This document shows, piece by piece, positions 37,228 through 44,698 of a stretch of DNA of 64,000 bases; within the stretch, counting starts at the first letter, position 1, and each line of letters begins with the position of its first letter. The notes beneath the pieces were generated by a model that worked only from the letters and a program-made list of their open reading frames with translations, was not told the DNA's origin and searched no databases. The position numbers and the translations under genes were made by a program. The stretch is from Flavobacterium sp. SM15. Lineage in GTDB: Bacteria > Bacteroidota > Bacteroidia > Flavobacteriales > Flavobacteriaceae. Location: NCBI RefSeq assembly GCF_022012335.1, contig NZ_JAKLTO010000004.1, positions 62,001 to 126,000 of the forward strand, in the 5' to 3' direction.

Positions 37228-38184
37228 ATGGACTTCAAGAAACATCTTGATTTTGTAAAAGATAATTTGAATTTGATAATAATCTTACCACCGTTATTAG
37301 GTGGTTTATGGCAAATAATTGAGCTTTCAAGTATTTCATTTTCATTTATCCGATTCTTTTCTGTGACTCAAATGATACCAGATGGTCTTCTGGTATTGTT
37401 GATACTTTCGATTATGTCGTTATCAGTTTACTGGATATATTTTCTATTTAAAACTTTAAAAGAAAAAGCAGAAAAAGAAACTGATAAAGATGAAGAACCA
37501 AGTTTAAATGTTGTGAACAATAAACGCCAATGGAAAGGTGTAATTTATTTTGCTATATACATTGGGTTGATTTTTTTGTTGGTACGTGTATCTAGTTATT
37601 TTATTAATAACATTGAATACACAATTTCAATATTCGGTTTTCTACCAGTAAATATTTTATTGTCATTTTTGATATTTGTATCATGGCATTATTTTGAAGA
37701 AAATTGGGTTCTTGATAAGAAAAAAAGATTAAAGGAATTAGATTTACTTATTCTACTTTATATACTGGTTGAATTTATGTGTTTTTTATATTTTATAGTA
37801 GCATTCCATCATGCGTTTATGTTACCGAAAGAATTGAATAATATTCAAAATTTGGAATGCAAAATTAAAAGCGTTGAACCTACGTTAAAGATGGAAATTC
37901 TTTACGCAAATGATAAATACATATTTGTGGGACATAGGGAACCATCTAAAGAAAAAGAAGGTAGAACAGAACTAACTGATATTAGAATTTTCAAGTTTGA
38001 AGATTTGCTTGATGATAATTCATGTAATGAGATAGAAAAAAGAAAGCTGTTTGTTAAAGATTCAATCGCTAATCTTCAAAACGCCAAACGAATTAAAGAT
38101 TCAATTGATAAAGTCAAAGCAATAAAAGAAAATAAAATTGCTGATTCAATCACAAATGTAAATAAACAGAAGGTTGTTAAATAA
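37228..38184 (+). CDS. Unrecognised polytopic membrane protein (cargo cluster, gene 1)
   Basis: The 318-residue protein has about five hydrophobic helices: ILPPLLGGLWQIIEL, LLVLLILSIMSLSVYWIYFL, VIYFAIYIGLIFLLVRV, ILLSFLIFVSW and LLILLYILVEFMCFLYFIV. The C-terminal 110 residues are soluble and charged, ending in KDSI/KDSIDKVK repeats. I recognise no family. It is followed at 33 and 27 bases by two further membrane-associated proteins on the same strand, so the three probably form an operon. A role in exclusion or defence is possible but not shown by the sequence. Confidence 0.65.
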   Translation: MDFKKHLDFVKDNLNLIIILPPLLGGLWQIIELSSISFSFIRFFSVTQMIPDGLLVLLILSIMSLSVYWIYFLFKTLKEKAEKETDKDEEPSLNVVNNKRQWKGVIYFAIYIGLIFLLVRVSSYFINNIEYTISIFGFLPVNILLSFLIFVSWHYFEENWVLDKKKRLKELDLLILLYILVEFMCFLYFIVAFHHAFMLPKELNNIQNLECKIKSVEPTLKMEILYANDKYIFVGHREPSKEKEGRTELTDIRIFKFEDLLDDNSCNEIEKRKLFVKDSIANLQNAKRIKDSIDKVKAIKENKIADSITNVNKQKVVK

Positions 38185-38216
38185 AACGTATTTTTAAAGA
38201 TTAAAATATATTGGTT

Positions 38217-39266
38217 ATGGATGAAGAGTTTTTAAGAAAAATTGGCGAATCAACTGGGGAATTTAATAGAGCAAAAAGTATTGCTGATTTAGCTGGTGCA
38301 TTTTCATCACAATCACCGATTGATTTAGTAACGCAAAGAAACTTATCTGCTTTTGATTATAGAGTTCCAGCAGTAACAGCAATGGCTAATTCTTTAAGAA
38401 CCCAAGATTTTGATTCTTCAGTAAAGGTTGCTTATGGAAGGGTAGTAGAAATGATGAATCAAATGCAGTTCTATAAGCCAGTTTCTAATCCAATTAGTAA
38501 ATCAATGATTGATATTGTTCGTGATTTTTTAAAAAATCATGAAGAAGCTTTAAAATCACATCATGATATTACAAAGATTAAGACATTAATAACTAGCGGT
38601 GCTAAATTTGATACTTTTAATTGGCGTGAAACGTATCCAGAATTTTTTACTAAAGAGAAAAAAATTGAAGGTTCTAGTGAGTATTCTAAATTCAATGATA
38701 ACTTAGATAAATTGATAGGTTTATCTATAATTGATGAAAATTCAACACTAGTCGATGGCGTTGCTCTCTCAGTAAATTTAGATTCAGATATTGAAGCAGC
38801 TGAATTAACAAAAGGAAATGAAGAAATTTTTTCAATTGCTAATCAAACAATAGAAGAATTATTTCAAGGAAAGACATCCTATGAAGAAATTTATAATGAA
38901 TTCTTATTAAAGCTTGAAAAGTTTGTATATAATCAATACACCGTTGGATTAACAGTAGGTATCATTTCTAGTATTATTTCTGGACTTATAGTTTACTTTA
39001 TAGTTAAAAATATAGAGACAAGTAGTAACGTCAATGAAGTTAAAACCGAACAGATAATACCAAAAAGTGAAACTATATTAACTGAACAAGTAATTCATGT
39101 GAAAAAAAGAGGTGATAAAACATCTAAGACTGTTGCAACACTTCCAATTGGTATTGAAATTACTATTGAAAAACGATATAGAACATGGACGAAAATCAAA
39201 TTTATTAAAGATTATAATGAAGAAACTGGTTTTTGCTTAAACACTGAATTAATAAAATCCAAGTAG
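38217..39266 (+). CDS. Membrane protein with C-terminal SH3-like domain (cargo cluster, gene 2)
   Basis: I chose the ATG at 38,217 over a TTG six bases upstream. The 349-residue protein has a soluble N-terminal part (about 1-240) without recognised motifs. One transmembrane helix follows (about 245-265, VGLTVGIISSIISGLIVYFI), then a bacterial SH3-like tail (about 290-349; VKKRGDKTSKTVATLPIG, WTKIKF). SH3b domains often bind peptidoglycan or peptide stems, which would place the tail outside the cytoplasm. It lies between two other membrane proteins in an apparent operon. Confidence 0.65.
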   Translation: MDEEFLRKIGESTGEFNRAKSIADLAGAFSSQSPIDLVTQRNLSAFDYRVPAVTAMANSLRTQDFDSSVKVAYGRVVEMMNQMQFYKPVSNPISKSMIDIVRDFLKNHEEALKSHHDITKIKTLITSGAKFDTFNWRETYPEFFTKEKKIEGSSEYSKFNDNLDKLIGLSIIDENSTLVDGVALSVNLDSDIEAAELTKGNEEIFSIANQTIEELFQGKTSYEEIYNEFLLKLEKFVYNQYTVGLTVGIISSIISGLIVYFIVKNIETSSNVNEVKTEQIIPKSETILTEQVIHVKKRGDKTSKTVATLPIGIEITIEKRYRTWTKIKFIKDYNEETGFCLNTELIKSK

Positions 39267-39292
39267 TTCAATCTCAATTTAAATTTAATAAC

Positions 39293-40291
39293 ATGAATGA
39301 AGCTTTACAATCTTTATTTTCAAACATAAGAAGCAAATTTACCAATCCATTTTTTGGTACATTGATTATAGTTTGGGCTTATAGAAACTGGGAATTATTA
39401 TACACATTAGTCAATTTTGATGAAGATTGTACTTTAATAGATAAGAAAATTTTTATTTGGAATTATTTCAGTGCAAAGTATAATTTCTGGATTGAGTTAT
39501 TAATAAACGTTGGTCTTGCTTTGTTATTTATGGTTATATCTTATGGGTTAATTGTAATCACAAGATGGTTTGTTTATAGGGTTGAAAATAGAATTATACC
39601 AGAATTGTATTTCAAGTCGTTAAGCAAATTATATGTTACAAGAAAATTATATGATGATGTAATAATAAATAGAGATAAGTTTTTTAATGAAGTTACAGAA
39701 TTAAAAAATTCAAATACTGTATTGTATAATGATAAAGAACAACTTGCATTAAGTTTAGATGGTGCAAACCAAAAATATATCATTGCTAATGAATTAATTA
39801 ATCAAAAAGATTCTGATATTGAATCGCTAAAGAATAGTACTGAAAGAATAAACGAAAATTTAATAGCTAAAGATGTTGAAATTCAAAATTTGCATAAAGA
39901 AACGATATCGTTAAGAAGCTCAAATACTTATTATTTTCATCGTAATGTTAAAACTAGTTTGCAACTAAAAAATTTTGATTTATATATTGGCAAACAAATT
40001 GACGGTAGTTTTCATGTACAACAGAGTGATATTGAAATTATGAAAATAAATAAACAAGAGAATTTTTTTATTAATATGGTTTCAACTGTCTTAAAAGGCG
40101 ATATTGATAAGACCACAAATTTTAGTCTTATTAATTCAATATCTTTAGAAAATTTAGAATTAATAACATTCTATGAAGGTAATAATGATGAAGTACAAGT
40201 TTATACTTCTAGTAATGTTATAATTACCCCTAAAGGAATTGGATATTATTATTACCTTTTAGAAAATGAAAATGATGTACATGAAATTTAA
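39293..40291 (+). CDS. Membrane-anchored coiled-coil protein (cargo cluster, gene 3)
   Basis: The 332-residue protein has two N-terminal membrane helices (about 18-40, NPFFGTLIIVWAYRNWELL; about 65-90, LINVGLALLFMVISYGLIV). A coiled-coil stretch follows (about 120-205), then a soluble C-terminal domain (about 215-332) with no known motif. The N-terminal NPFFGT...NW signature occurs in many otherwise unrelated bacterial hypothetical membrane proteins. It is the last of the three rightward genes and is followed by convergent phage control genes. Confidence 0.65.
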   Translation: MNEALQSLFSNIRSKFTNPFFGTLIIVWAYRNWELLYTLVNFDEDCTLIDKKIFIWNYFSAKYNFWIELLINVGLALLFMVISYGLIVITRWFVYRVENRIIPELYFKSLSKLYVTRKLYDDVIINRDKFFNEVTELKNSNTVLYNDKEQLALSLDGANQKYIIANELINQKDSDIESLKNSTERINENLIAKDVEIQNLHKETISLRSSNTYYFHRNVKTSLQLKNFDLYIGKQIDGSFHVQQSDIEIMKINKQENFFINMVSTVLKGDIDKTTNFSLINSISLENLELITFYEGNNDEVQVYTSSNVIITPKGIGYYYYLLENENDVHEI

Positions 40292-40380
40292 TTTATTTTT
40301 CGAGAGAATGTGTTTTTTCATCCGATTCAAGAAAAATTATAATTGAATTAACTGCTAACGTTCGGTAATCAAAATCCATC

Positions 40381-40602
40381 TTAATTATTATAATTTTTTA
40401 ATGCTTTCTGACAATCTTTTTCAATCATAAATTTTGCATCATCGATGGCTTCAGTTAGCTTTTTAAGTAGCGGTTCAATTTCTTTAGAGTATAGGTCTTT
40501 ATTGAACGTTTGATAAAAGATAAAATCCAGTTTATCCATTTTATCAAAATCAAATTCTGAAAGAAATTGATGGTATCGGTTTAGTTTTTCATAAGATTCC
40601 AT
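40381..40602 (-). CDS. Small phage protein, 73 residues
   Basis: This acidic, helical small protein begins MESYEKLNRYHQF and has no Cys, membrane segment or known motif. The ORF ends just after position 40,381 and starts one base from the HTH gene stop, so the two leftward genes are probably co-transcribed. Function unknown; it could be a modulator of the HTH protein. Confidence 0.6.
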   Translation of the reverse strand: MESYEKLNRYHQFLSEFDFDKMDKLDFIFYQTFNKDLYSKEIEPLLKKLTEAIDDAKFMIEKDCQKALKNYNN

Positions 40603-40603
40603 T

Positions 40604-41332
40604 TTAAGATTGGTAATAATTATCTATTATTTTGTATAAGTCATAATCAAAGTACTTTTGAAGATTACTATTGCTATTTTTAATCTTATTGATTAGACCT
40701 TTTTTTGTTGAAATGTCTTTCCAATTTTCTAAAAACATATTTGGAATATAAAAGACTTGACCATAATTATTTTTAAACTCAATATCTGAATATCCTTGTT
40801 TTTTTATTCTTACGTAAATATCTTCAGAAGCATCCAATTCCGCTTTAAAATCATCTTCTTGTTCAACTTGTTTTGGTTGAATTTGTTCTGGTATTGATTG
40901 ATTTTCTGGTTGATGGTCAGCCATGTCTTCAATTGAATTAACAGCTGGGTTAATTGTTTCTTGTGTTTTGGCTTGTTTTTTTGCTTTAGGTTTAGCAGCA
41001 CCAGATGAAACAAATTCAAATAAAGCAACTTCATCAATAATCATTTCTTTGCTATTTATCCAAGAATCATATTCATTGGTTGCAGAAGTTTCTTCAGATT
41101 TGAAAAATGGTGTTCGATTTAATCTTTTGATTGCGCCTTTTAGAGTATTTATGCTTAACCCTAGTTCTTTGGCTAAAGTAGCATTTGATTGTTTACATAT
41201 CAAATCATTTTGTTGCCACGATAAAACACGTGCAATTATAAGTTTCTCAGTTGGACATAATGCTTTACAAGCTAAGATTTTTGTGTAGTTTTTTGTGAAA
41301 GTTAATTCATCATTGTTGGTAAATGTTTTCAT
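40604..41332 (-). CDS. Phage HTH protein, probable replication/regulatory protein
   Basis: The 242-residue protein has an N-terminal winged-helix/HTH region (about 25-75; PTEKLIIARVLSWQQ and NATLAKELGLSINTLKGAI) as seen in phage replication initiators and repressors. A Lys/Gln-rich linker (about 110-175) follows, then a C-terminal helical domain (about 175-242). It is transcribed leftward near the 22-bp tandem repeats and AT-rich region, which would suit an origin-binding or copy-control protein. A class I phage motif and a 9-bp hairpin lie in its upstream region. No catalytic motif is visible. Confidence 0.65.
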   Translation of the reverse strand: MKTFTNNDELTFTKNYTKILACKALCPTEKLIIARVLSWQQNDLICKQSNATLAKELGLSINTLKGAIKRLNRTPFFKSEETSATNEYDSWINSKEMIIDEVALFEFVSSGAAKPKAKKQAKTQETINPAVNSIEDMADHQPENQSIPEQIQPKQVEQEDDFKAELDASEDIYVRIKKQGYSDIEFKNNYGQVFYIPNMFLENWKDISTKKGLINKIKNSNSNLQKYFDYDLYKIIDNYYQS

Positions 41333-41386
41333 TCATAATCATATTTCCTTATTTGTTATGCTCCTAATTTTTACTTGGTAAGGAAA

Positions 41387-41409
41387 GCTGATAGGAGCTA
41401 CCTATCAGC
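41387..41409 (-). promoter_or_regulatory. Hairpin in the leader of the HTH gene
   Basis: GCTGATAGG and CCTATCAGC form a perfect 9-bp stem with a 5-base loop, 55 bases upstream of the ATG. It lies between the class I promoter motif and the gene and may be an operator or RNA control element. Confidence 0.45.
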
Positions 41410-41442
41410 ACCCAAGGATTTTTAAAACTTTACTGTTTGTAT

Positions 41443-41470
41443 TTAATAAATATTTGGTTTTTTCCAAAAA
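41443..41470 (-). promoter_or_regulatory. Phage promoter-like motif, class I (copy 3)
   Basis: Read leftward: TTTTTG, 11 bases, then ATATTTATTAA. It has exactly the spacing of the copies at 62,217 and 63,117 and lies 111 bases before the HTH gene start. Confidence 0.5.
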
Positions 41471-41606
41471 ACCAAAAAATGAAAAATAATTTGATAAAAA
41501 ATTTTTCCTACGTAATCGCCAGTACTAATTAGTTACCCCATATTTTCAATTTTACTTCTAATTTCAATTTTTGTCAATCCTATTTCAATCTAAAAAGTGT
41601 TAATCA

Positions 41607-42083
41607 TTAATTCATTAATAATTTTATTTTTTCAAGGTAAACTTTATTCGCTTCTTGGGGTGTATCAAATGTACCTAGATGAATTGTTTTTTTACCTATA
41701 CCAATTTTTGCTGCAAATCTTGAACCCTTTTTTACAACACCTTTATAACCAGTATTATTTATTCTTTCTTTACTAATATTATCCCTAATTGAAATCAATC
41801 TCAAATTTATTAGTGTATTATCCGATTTGTCACTGTTAATATGGTCAACAACAAAACCTTTTGGTGATTCTAAAATATTATTGAAGGTGTTAAAAACTAA
41901 TTTATGTATTTTAACATATTTACTAACACCATTATTATGTAACCCAACATATAAATAACCTCTACTATCATCATTAGCTTTTAATATTTTTTCTTTATTA
42001 AATCTAATTGATTTAACATTACCCAGATTACTTATTTCATATAACCCTTCATATCCATTAATTGGTAACCAAATTTCTTTCAT
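41607..42083 (-). CDS. HNH homing endonuclease (NUMOD4-HNH-AP2 type)
   Basis: The 158-residue protein starts with a NUMOD4 DNA-recognition segment (EIWLPINGYEGLYEISNLGN). An HNH core follows (VKIHKLVFNTF, then VDHINSDKSDNTLINL with the metal-binding HIN and Asn), then an AP2-like C-terminal DNA-binding segment (KGSRFAAKIGIGKKTIHLGT). This is a stand-alone, phage-carried mobile endonuclease. It lies 275 bases from the HTH gene with its own class II promoter motif. No interrupted target gene is apparent. Confidence 0.85.
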   Translation of the reverse strand: MKEIWLPINGYEGLYEISNLGNVKSIRFNKEKILKANDDSRGYLYVGLHNNGVSKYVKIHKLVFNTFNNILESPKGFVVDHINSDKSDNTLINLRLISIRDNISKERINNTGYKGVVKKGSRFAAKIGIGKKTIHLGTFDTPQEANKVYLEKIKLLMN

Positions 42084-42097
42084 AAGTTTTTTTTATA

Positions 42098-42126
42098 AGT
42101 ATACTATCTGATATCATATATGTAAA
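42098..42126 (-). promoter_or_regulatory. Phage promoter-like motif, class II (copy 1)
   Basis: Read leftward: TTTACA, 17 bases, TATACT, preceded by C. It lies directly before the homing endonuclease gene; the predicted start of transcription would leave a leader of only about 8 bases. Confidence 0.55.
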
Positions 42127-42278
42127 GTATAAGTTCAAAAAATGTTATTATAAGTTCTAGTTTCCAAGTTGAATATTCTTGATTTGGCAACCTTACTACT
42201 TTTATTAAAGCGCATCAAGGTAAATTGAATTTTTTTTATTTGTTCCAGTTGAAATGGGTGTTTTAAATTCAGAATGGT

Positions 42279-42406
42279 TACTGTCAAAAATGATTCGGGG
42301 TACTGTCAAAAATGATTCGGGGTACTGTCAAAAATGATTCGGGGTACTGTCAAAAATGATTCGGGGTACTGTCAAAAATGATTCGGGGTACTGTCAAAAA
42401 TGATTC
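42279..42406. repeat. 22-bp tandem repeat array, six copies
   Basis: The unit is TACTGTCAAAAATGATTC followed by GGGG. There are five full copies and a sixth that ends before GGGG. Copies look identical, and the period of 22 is about two helical turns, as in plasmid and phage iterons. There is no spacer, so it is not a CRISPR array. Confidence 0.9.
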
Positions 42407-42860
42407 TTCATAAGTAGATAAAGAGTAGATTATTAATAGAAAATAATTAGATAAATATTAAATAACTTTTATATAAACAAATTACTACAAATTACATTTA
42501 AGTTGAAATGTGTTTCTTCATATCAATTTCTTTAAAATAGAATTTATTCAATTTTACTAATCTCATTTCAACTTACTTAATATTTAGAAGCGTAGCTTCA
42601 TATTATCAACTTTAGATAATATCCCATTTCAACTAAAAACATACTTCAACTTCCCGAAGGGATATATGGCGAAGCCTTCATCATATCAACTGAAAAATAG
42701 TACACCACATCAACTGCCGAAGGTAAAGCTAACTTCAACCCCTACGGGAAGGAAACCCAGCCCGCCAGCCATTCGTAGAATGAAAATAAGGCTGTTTAAG
42801 ACAACTTCAACCCAAAAACACAAAAGTACCTTCAACTTGAAAATTAAGGTCTAAAAAGAC

Positions 42861-42889
42861 TTTACATACAGCCTATTCAAGTGTAAGTT
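42861..42889 (+). promoter_or_regulatory. Phage promoter-like motif, class II (copy 2)
   Basis: TTTACA, 17 bases, TAAGTT, preceded by C, 21 bases before the ATG at 42,910. The -10 is weaker than in the other copies. Confidence 0.45.
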
Positions 42890-42909
42890 TTATCATAAAT
42901 GAATACTTT

Positions 42910-43329
42910 ATGATTAAGACAACTTCAAAAGGGCAAATGTTCTTACCAAACGTTGGTAAATACAAACCTTTCAGCATAACATACGATGAAATTGACAATG
43001 AAACCATTCAACTGGATATAGTGGGGTATGGTTGCATCAATTACTTTGACCAATTAGATAAAGAAATTGAACTTGAAATCAATATCAACATAAATAACCA
43101 GTTGAAAGACTACACTGAATTAACTGGACATGATTCAAGTGAAATTGAGTACTCTTTAAATTTAAAACCTACCAAAATCTTAAACAGACAATACAACACT
43201 CTTGAAGCTGGTGTTGAAATGTCCATTGTCTTCAAAAAACCAGTTCAAAACGCTTCAACGTATCAATTACAACCAACAATTGAACTTATTTCTTCAATGG
43301 TTTTGGCTGAAATCTTCATAACTCAATAA
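42910..43329 (+). CDS. Phage hypothetical protein, 139 residues
   Basis: The 139-residue protein is acidic, with strand-like alternating segments (ELEINININNQLKDYTE, SIVFKKPVQ) and no membrane segment or Cys-rich motif. It sits first in the rightward module and five bases before the lysis gene, so it is probably co-transcribed. No family recognised; a small structural or accessory protein is possible. Confidence 0.65.
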   Translation: MIKTTSKGQMFLPNVGKYKPFSITYDEIDNETIQLDIVGYGCINYFDQLDKEIELEINININNQLKDYTELTGHDSSEIEYSLNLKPTKILNRQYNTLEAGVEMSIVFKKPVQNASTYQLQPTIELISSMVLAEIFITQ

Positions 43330-43334
43330 TCACA

Positions 43335-43799
43335 ATGGATAGCGTAACAAAAAACAGAATTGCGTTGTTGCATCCATTGGTACGTCAAGAAATGAACACC
43401 ATTATTGACGAATGTAACAAGGTTTTAAACGGACGTTCACAAGTTAGAATCTCACAAGGGCTTAGAACATTTGCTGAACAAGATGCTTTATTCAACCAAA
43501 AACCCAAAGTAACCAACGCTAAAGGCGGTCAATCGGTACATAACTATGGTTTTGCCGTGGACATTGTCCTAATAATTGACGGCAAAACAGCAAGTTGGGA
43601 CACTGCAAAAGATTGGGATGGTGATAAAGTTGCTGATTGGGATGAATGCGTAAAGATTTTTGCCAAACATGGCTGGTCATGGGGCGGTAATTGGACTGGT
43701 GGATTCAAAGATATGCCACATTTTGATAAAATCGGCTTCAATAACTGGCGTATTCTTTCAAAATACAAACGAGATAAAAACGGTTATGTGATTATTTAA
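43335..43799 (+). CDS. Phage endolysin, M15-type peptidase
   Basis: This 154-residue zinc peptidase of the VanY/D-alanyl-D-alanine or L-alanyl-D-glutamate endopeptidase type has SQGLRTFAEQD. The metal ligands are His69 and Asp76 (SVHNYGFAVDIVL) and His129 (DMPHFD), and the DWDECVKIFAKHGWSWGG segment is typical. It would cut the peptide stems of peptidoglycan at the end of infection. It lacks a signal peptide, so export to the wall needs the holin found at 51,959. Confidence 0.9.
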   Translation: MDSVTKNRIALLHPLVRQEMNTIIDECNKVLNGRSQVRISQGLRTFAEQDALFNQKPKVTNAKGGQSVHNYGFAVDIVLIIDGKTASWDTAKDWDGDKVADWDECVKIFAKHGWSWGGNWTGGFKDMPHFDKIGFNNWRILSKYKRDKNGYVII

Positions 43800-43828
43800 A
43801 ATAACAAGAAGATTAACGATTATGAGAA

Positions 43829-44596
43829 TTGGCAAAGCTTACCAAACAACAGATAAAACAACACAATCAAGCGGTTGAATATCTTCAAAAAGATGAATTA
43901 ACGTTTGATGAAAAGCTTTTCGTTTTTGAAAACTGGAATGAAGGCGCAAATAACAACAATGCTGAAGCTGGTGCTTTCTTTACACCGTTTGGGCTTGCAA
44001 GGGATTTTGGAATTGAAATGTATAGAAACGCCAAAACCATTGATTTGTGTGCTGGAATTGGAATGTTATCATTCATTGCGTATCACTATTACGGATGTAC
44101 TGATATAACGTGTGTTGAATTGAATGCCAACTACGTTGAAGTTGGTAAAAAGCTATTGCCAGAAGCTAATTGGATTAACGCTTCAATCTTTGATTACAAA
44201 GAATTTGGACATTTTAAACAAGCCATCAGCAACCCACCGTTTGGTAAAATCAAAACTGGATTACCAACAGATTTAAACTTGAAATATAAGGGTTCTGAAT
44301 TCGACCTTATGACCATTGATATTGCTTCACAAATTGCTGATTATGGCGTTTTCATATTACCACAAGCTTCAACACCATTCTTATATTCTGGACAGCCATT
44401 TTATCAAGATTTACGTGAAAAATCTAAAGGGTACAATCCTTATTATAAATCATTACCCAAAAAGGTTGAAAAGTTCATCAAAGAAACGGGATTGATTTAT
44501 GAATTCAATTGTGGGATTGATACCAGCTTTTATAAAGACCATTGGAAGGGTGTTTCACCGATATGTGAAATTGTATGTTTCGACTTCAAAAACTAA
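43829..44596 (+). CDS. N6-adenine DNA methyltransferase
   Basis: This 255-residue Rossmann methyltransferase has motif I-like DLCAGIGML (about 72-80) and the N6-adenine/glutamine motif NPPF (135-138). The start is TTG at 43,829, since the next in-frame ATG is residue 64, past part of the fold. An ATG at 43,822 opens a different frame that ends after about 18 codons. There is no recognition domain beyond the core and no endonuclease partner, so it is probably an orphan enzyme that marks phage DNA. Given the lack of GATC sites, its target is not likely to be GATC. Confidence 0.82.
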   Translation: MAKLTKQQIKQHNQAVEYLQKDELTFDEKLFVFENWNEGANNNNAEAGAFFTPFGLARDFGIEMYRNAKTIDLCAGIGMLSFIAYHYYGCTDITCVELNANYVEVGKKLLPEANWINASIFDYKEFGHFKQAISNPPFGKIKTGLPTDLNLKYKGSEFDLMTIDIASQIADYGVFILPQASTPFLYSGQPFYQDLREKSKGYNPYYKSLPKKVEKFIKETGLIYEFNCGIDTSFYKDHWKGVSPICEIVCFDFKN

Positions 44597-44620
44597 AACC
44601 AGCTTTTTGCTGGTTTTTTT
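44595..44620 (+). terminator. Rho-independent terminator of the methyltransferase unit
   Basis: AAAACCAGC and GCTGGTTTT form a 9-bp stem around five T, ending in a T run. The stem overlaps the methyltransferase stop codon by two bases. Confidence 0.88.
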
Positions 44621-44625
44621 ACGGT

Positions 44626-44649
44626 TTTACATAAGAAATTCTATGTAAA
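44626..44649. promoter_or_regulatory. Inverted repeat ahead of the capsid operon
   Basis: TTTACATA and TATGTAAA are 8-bp arms around an 8-base loop, with a third CTTTACAT copy 13 bases on. It may be an operator controlling the capsid promoter at 44,663. Confidence 0.45.
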
Positions 44650-44662
44650 GTAACTCATAACC

Positions 44663-44691
44663 TTTACATCTGACCATTACGGCTGTACAGT
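44663..44691 (+). promoter_or_regulatory. Phage promoter-like motif, class II (copy 3)
   Basis: TTTACA, 17 bases, TACAGT, preceded by C. It ends seven bases before the capsid protease ATG, so transcripts would be leaderless or nearly so. It follows the terminator at 44,595 and would start the capsid operon. Confidence 0.5.
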
Positions 44692-44698
44692 TGTTTAT

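Larger units (their letters stand above)
42127..42909. other. Repeat-rich AT region, candidate replication origin
   Basis: This stretch has no convincing gene. It holds the 22-bp tandem array (42,279-42,406). A 12-bp inverted repeat TAAGTTGAAATG / CATTTCAACTTA (42,499-42,510 and 42,564-42,575) is followed by a third copy of CATTTCAACT at 42,625. Many further TTCAACT-like boxes run up to 42,840, and the area includes several short hairpins (for example GAAGC-GTA-GCTTC). AT-rich sequence and DNA-binding boxes next to an HTH gene fit an origin or a major control region. Confidence 0.45.

Noticed and set aside
42279..42406. Possible CRISPR array
   Set aside because: Units are head-to-tail without spacers and no cas gene is present.
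42666..42854. 62-codon rightward ORF in the repeat-rich region
   Set aside because: Its sequence is basic, Pro/Thr/Ser-rich and made from the recurrent TTCAAC boxes and hairpins; it has no promoter motif and ends before the class II promoter at 42,861.
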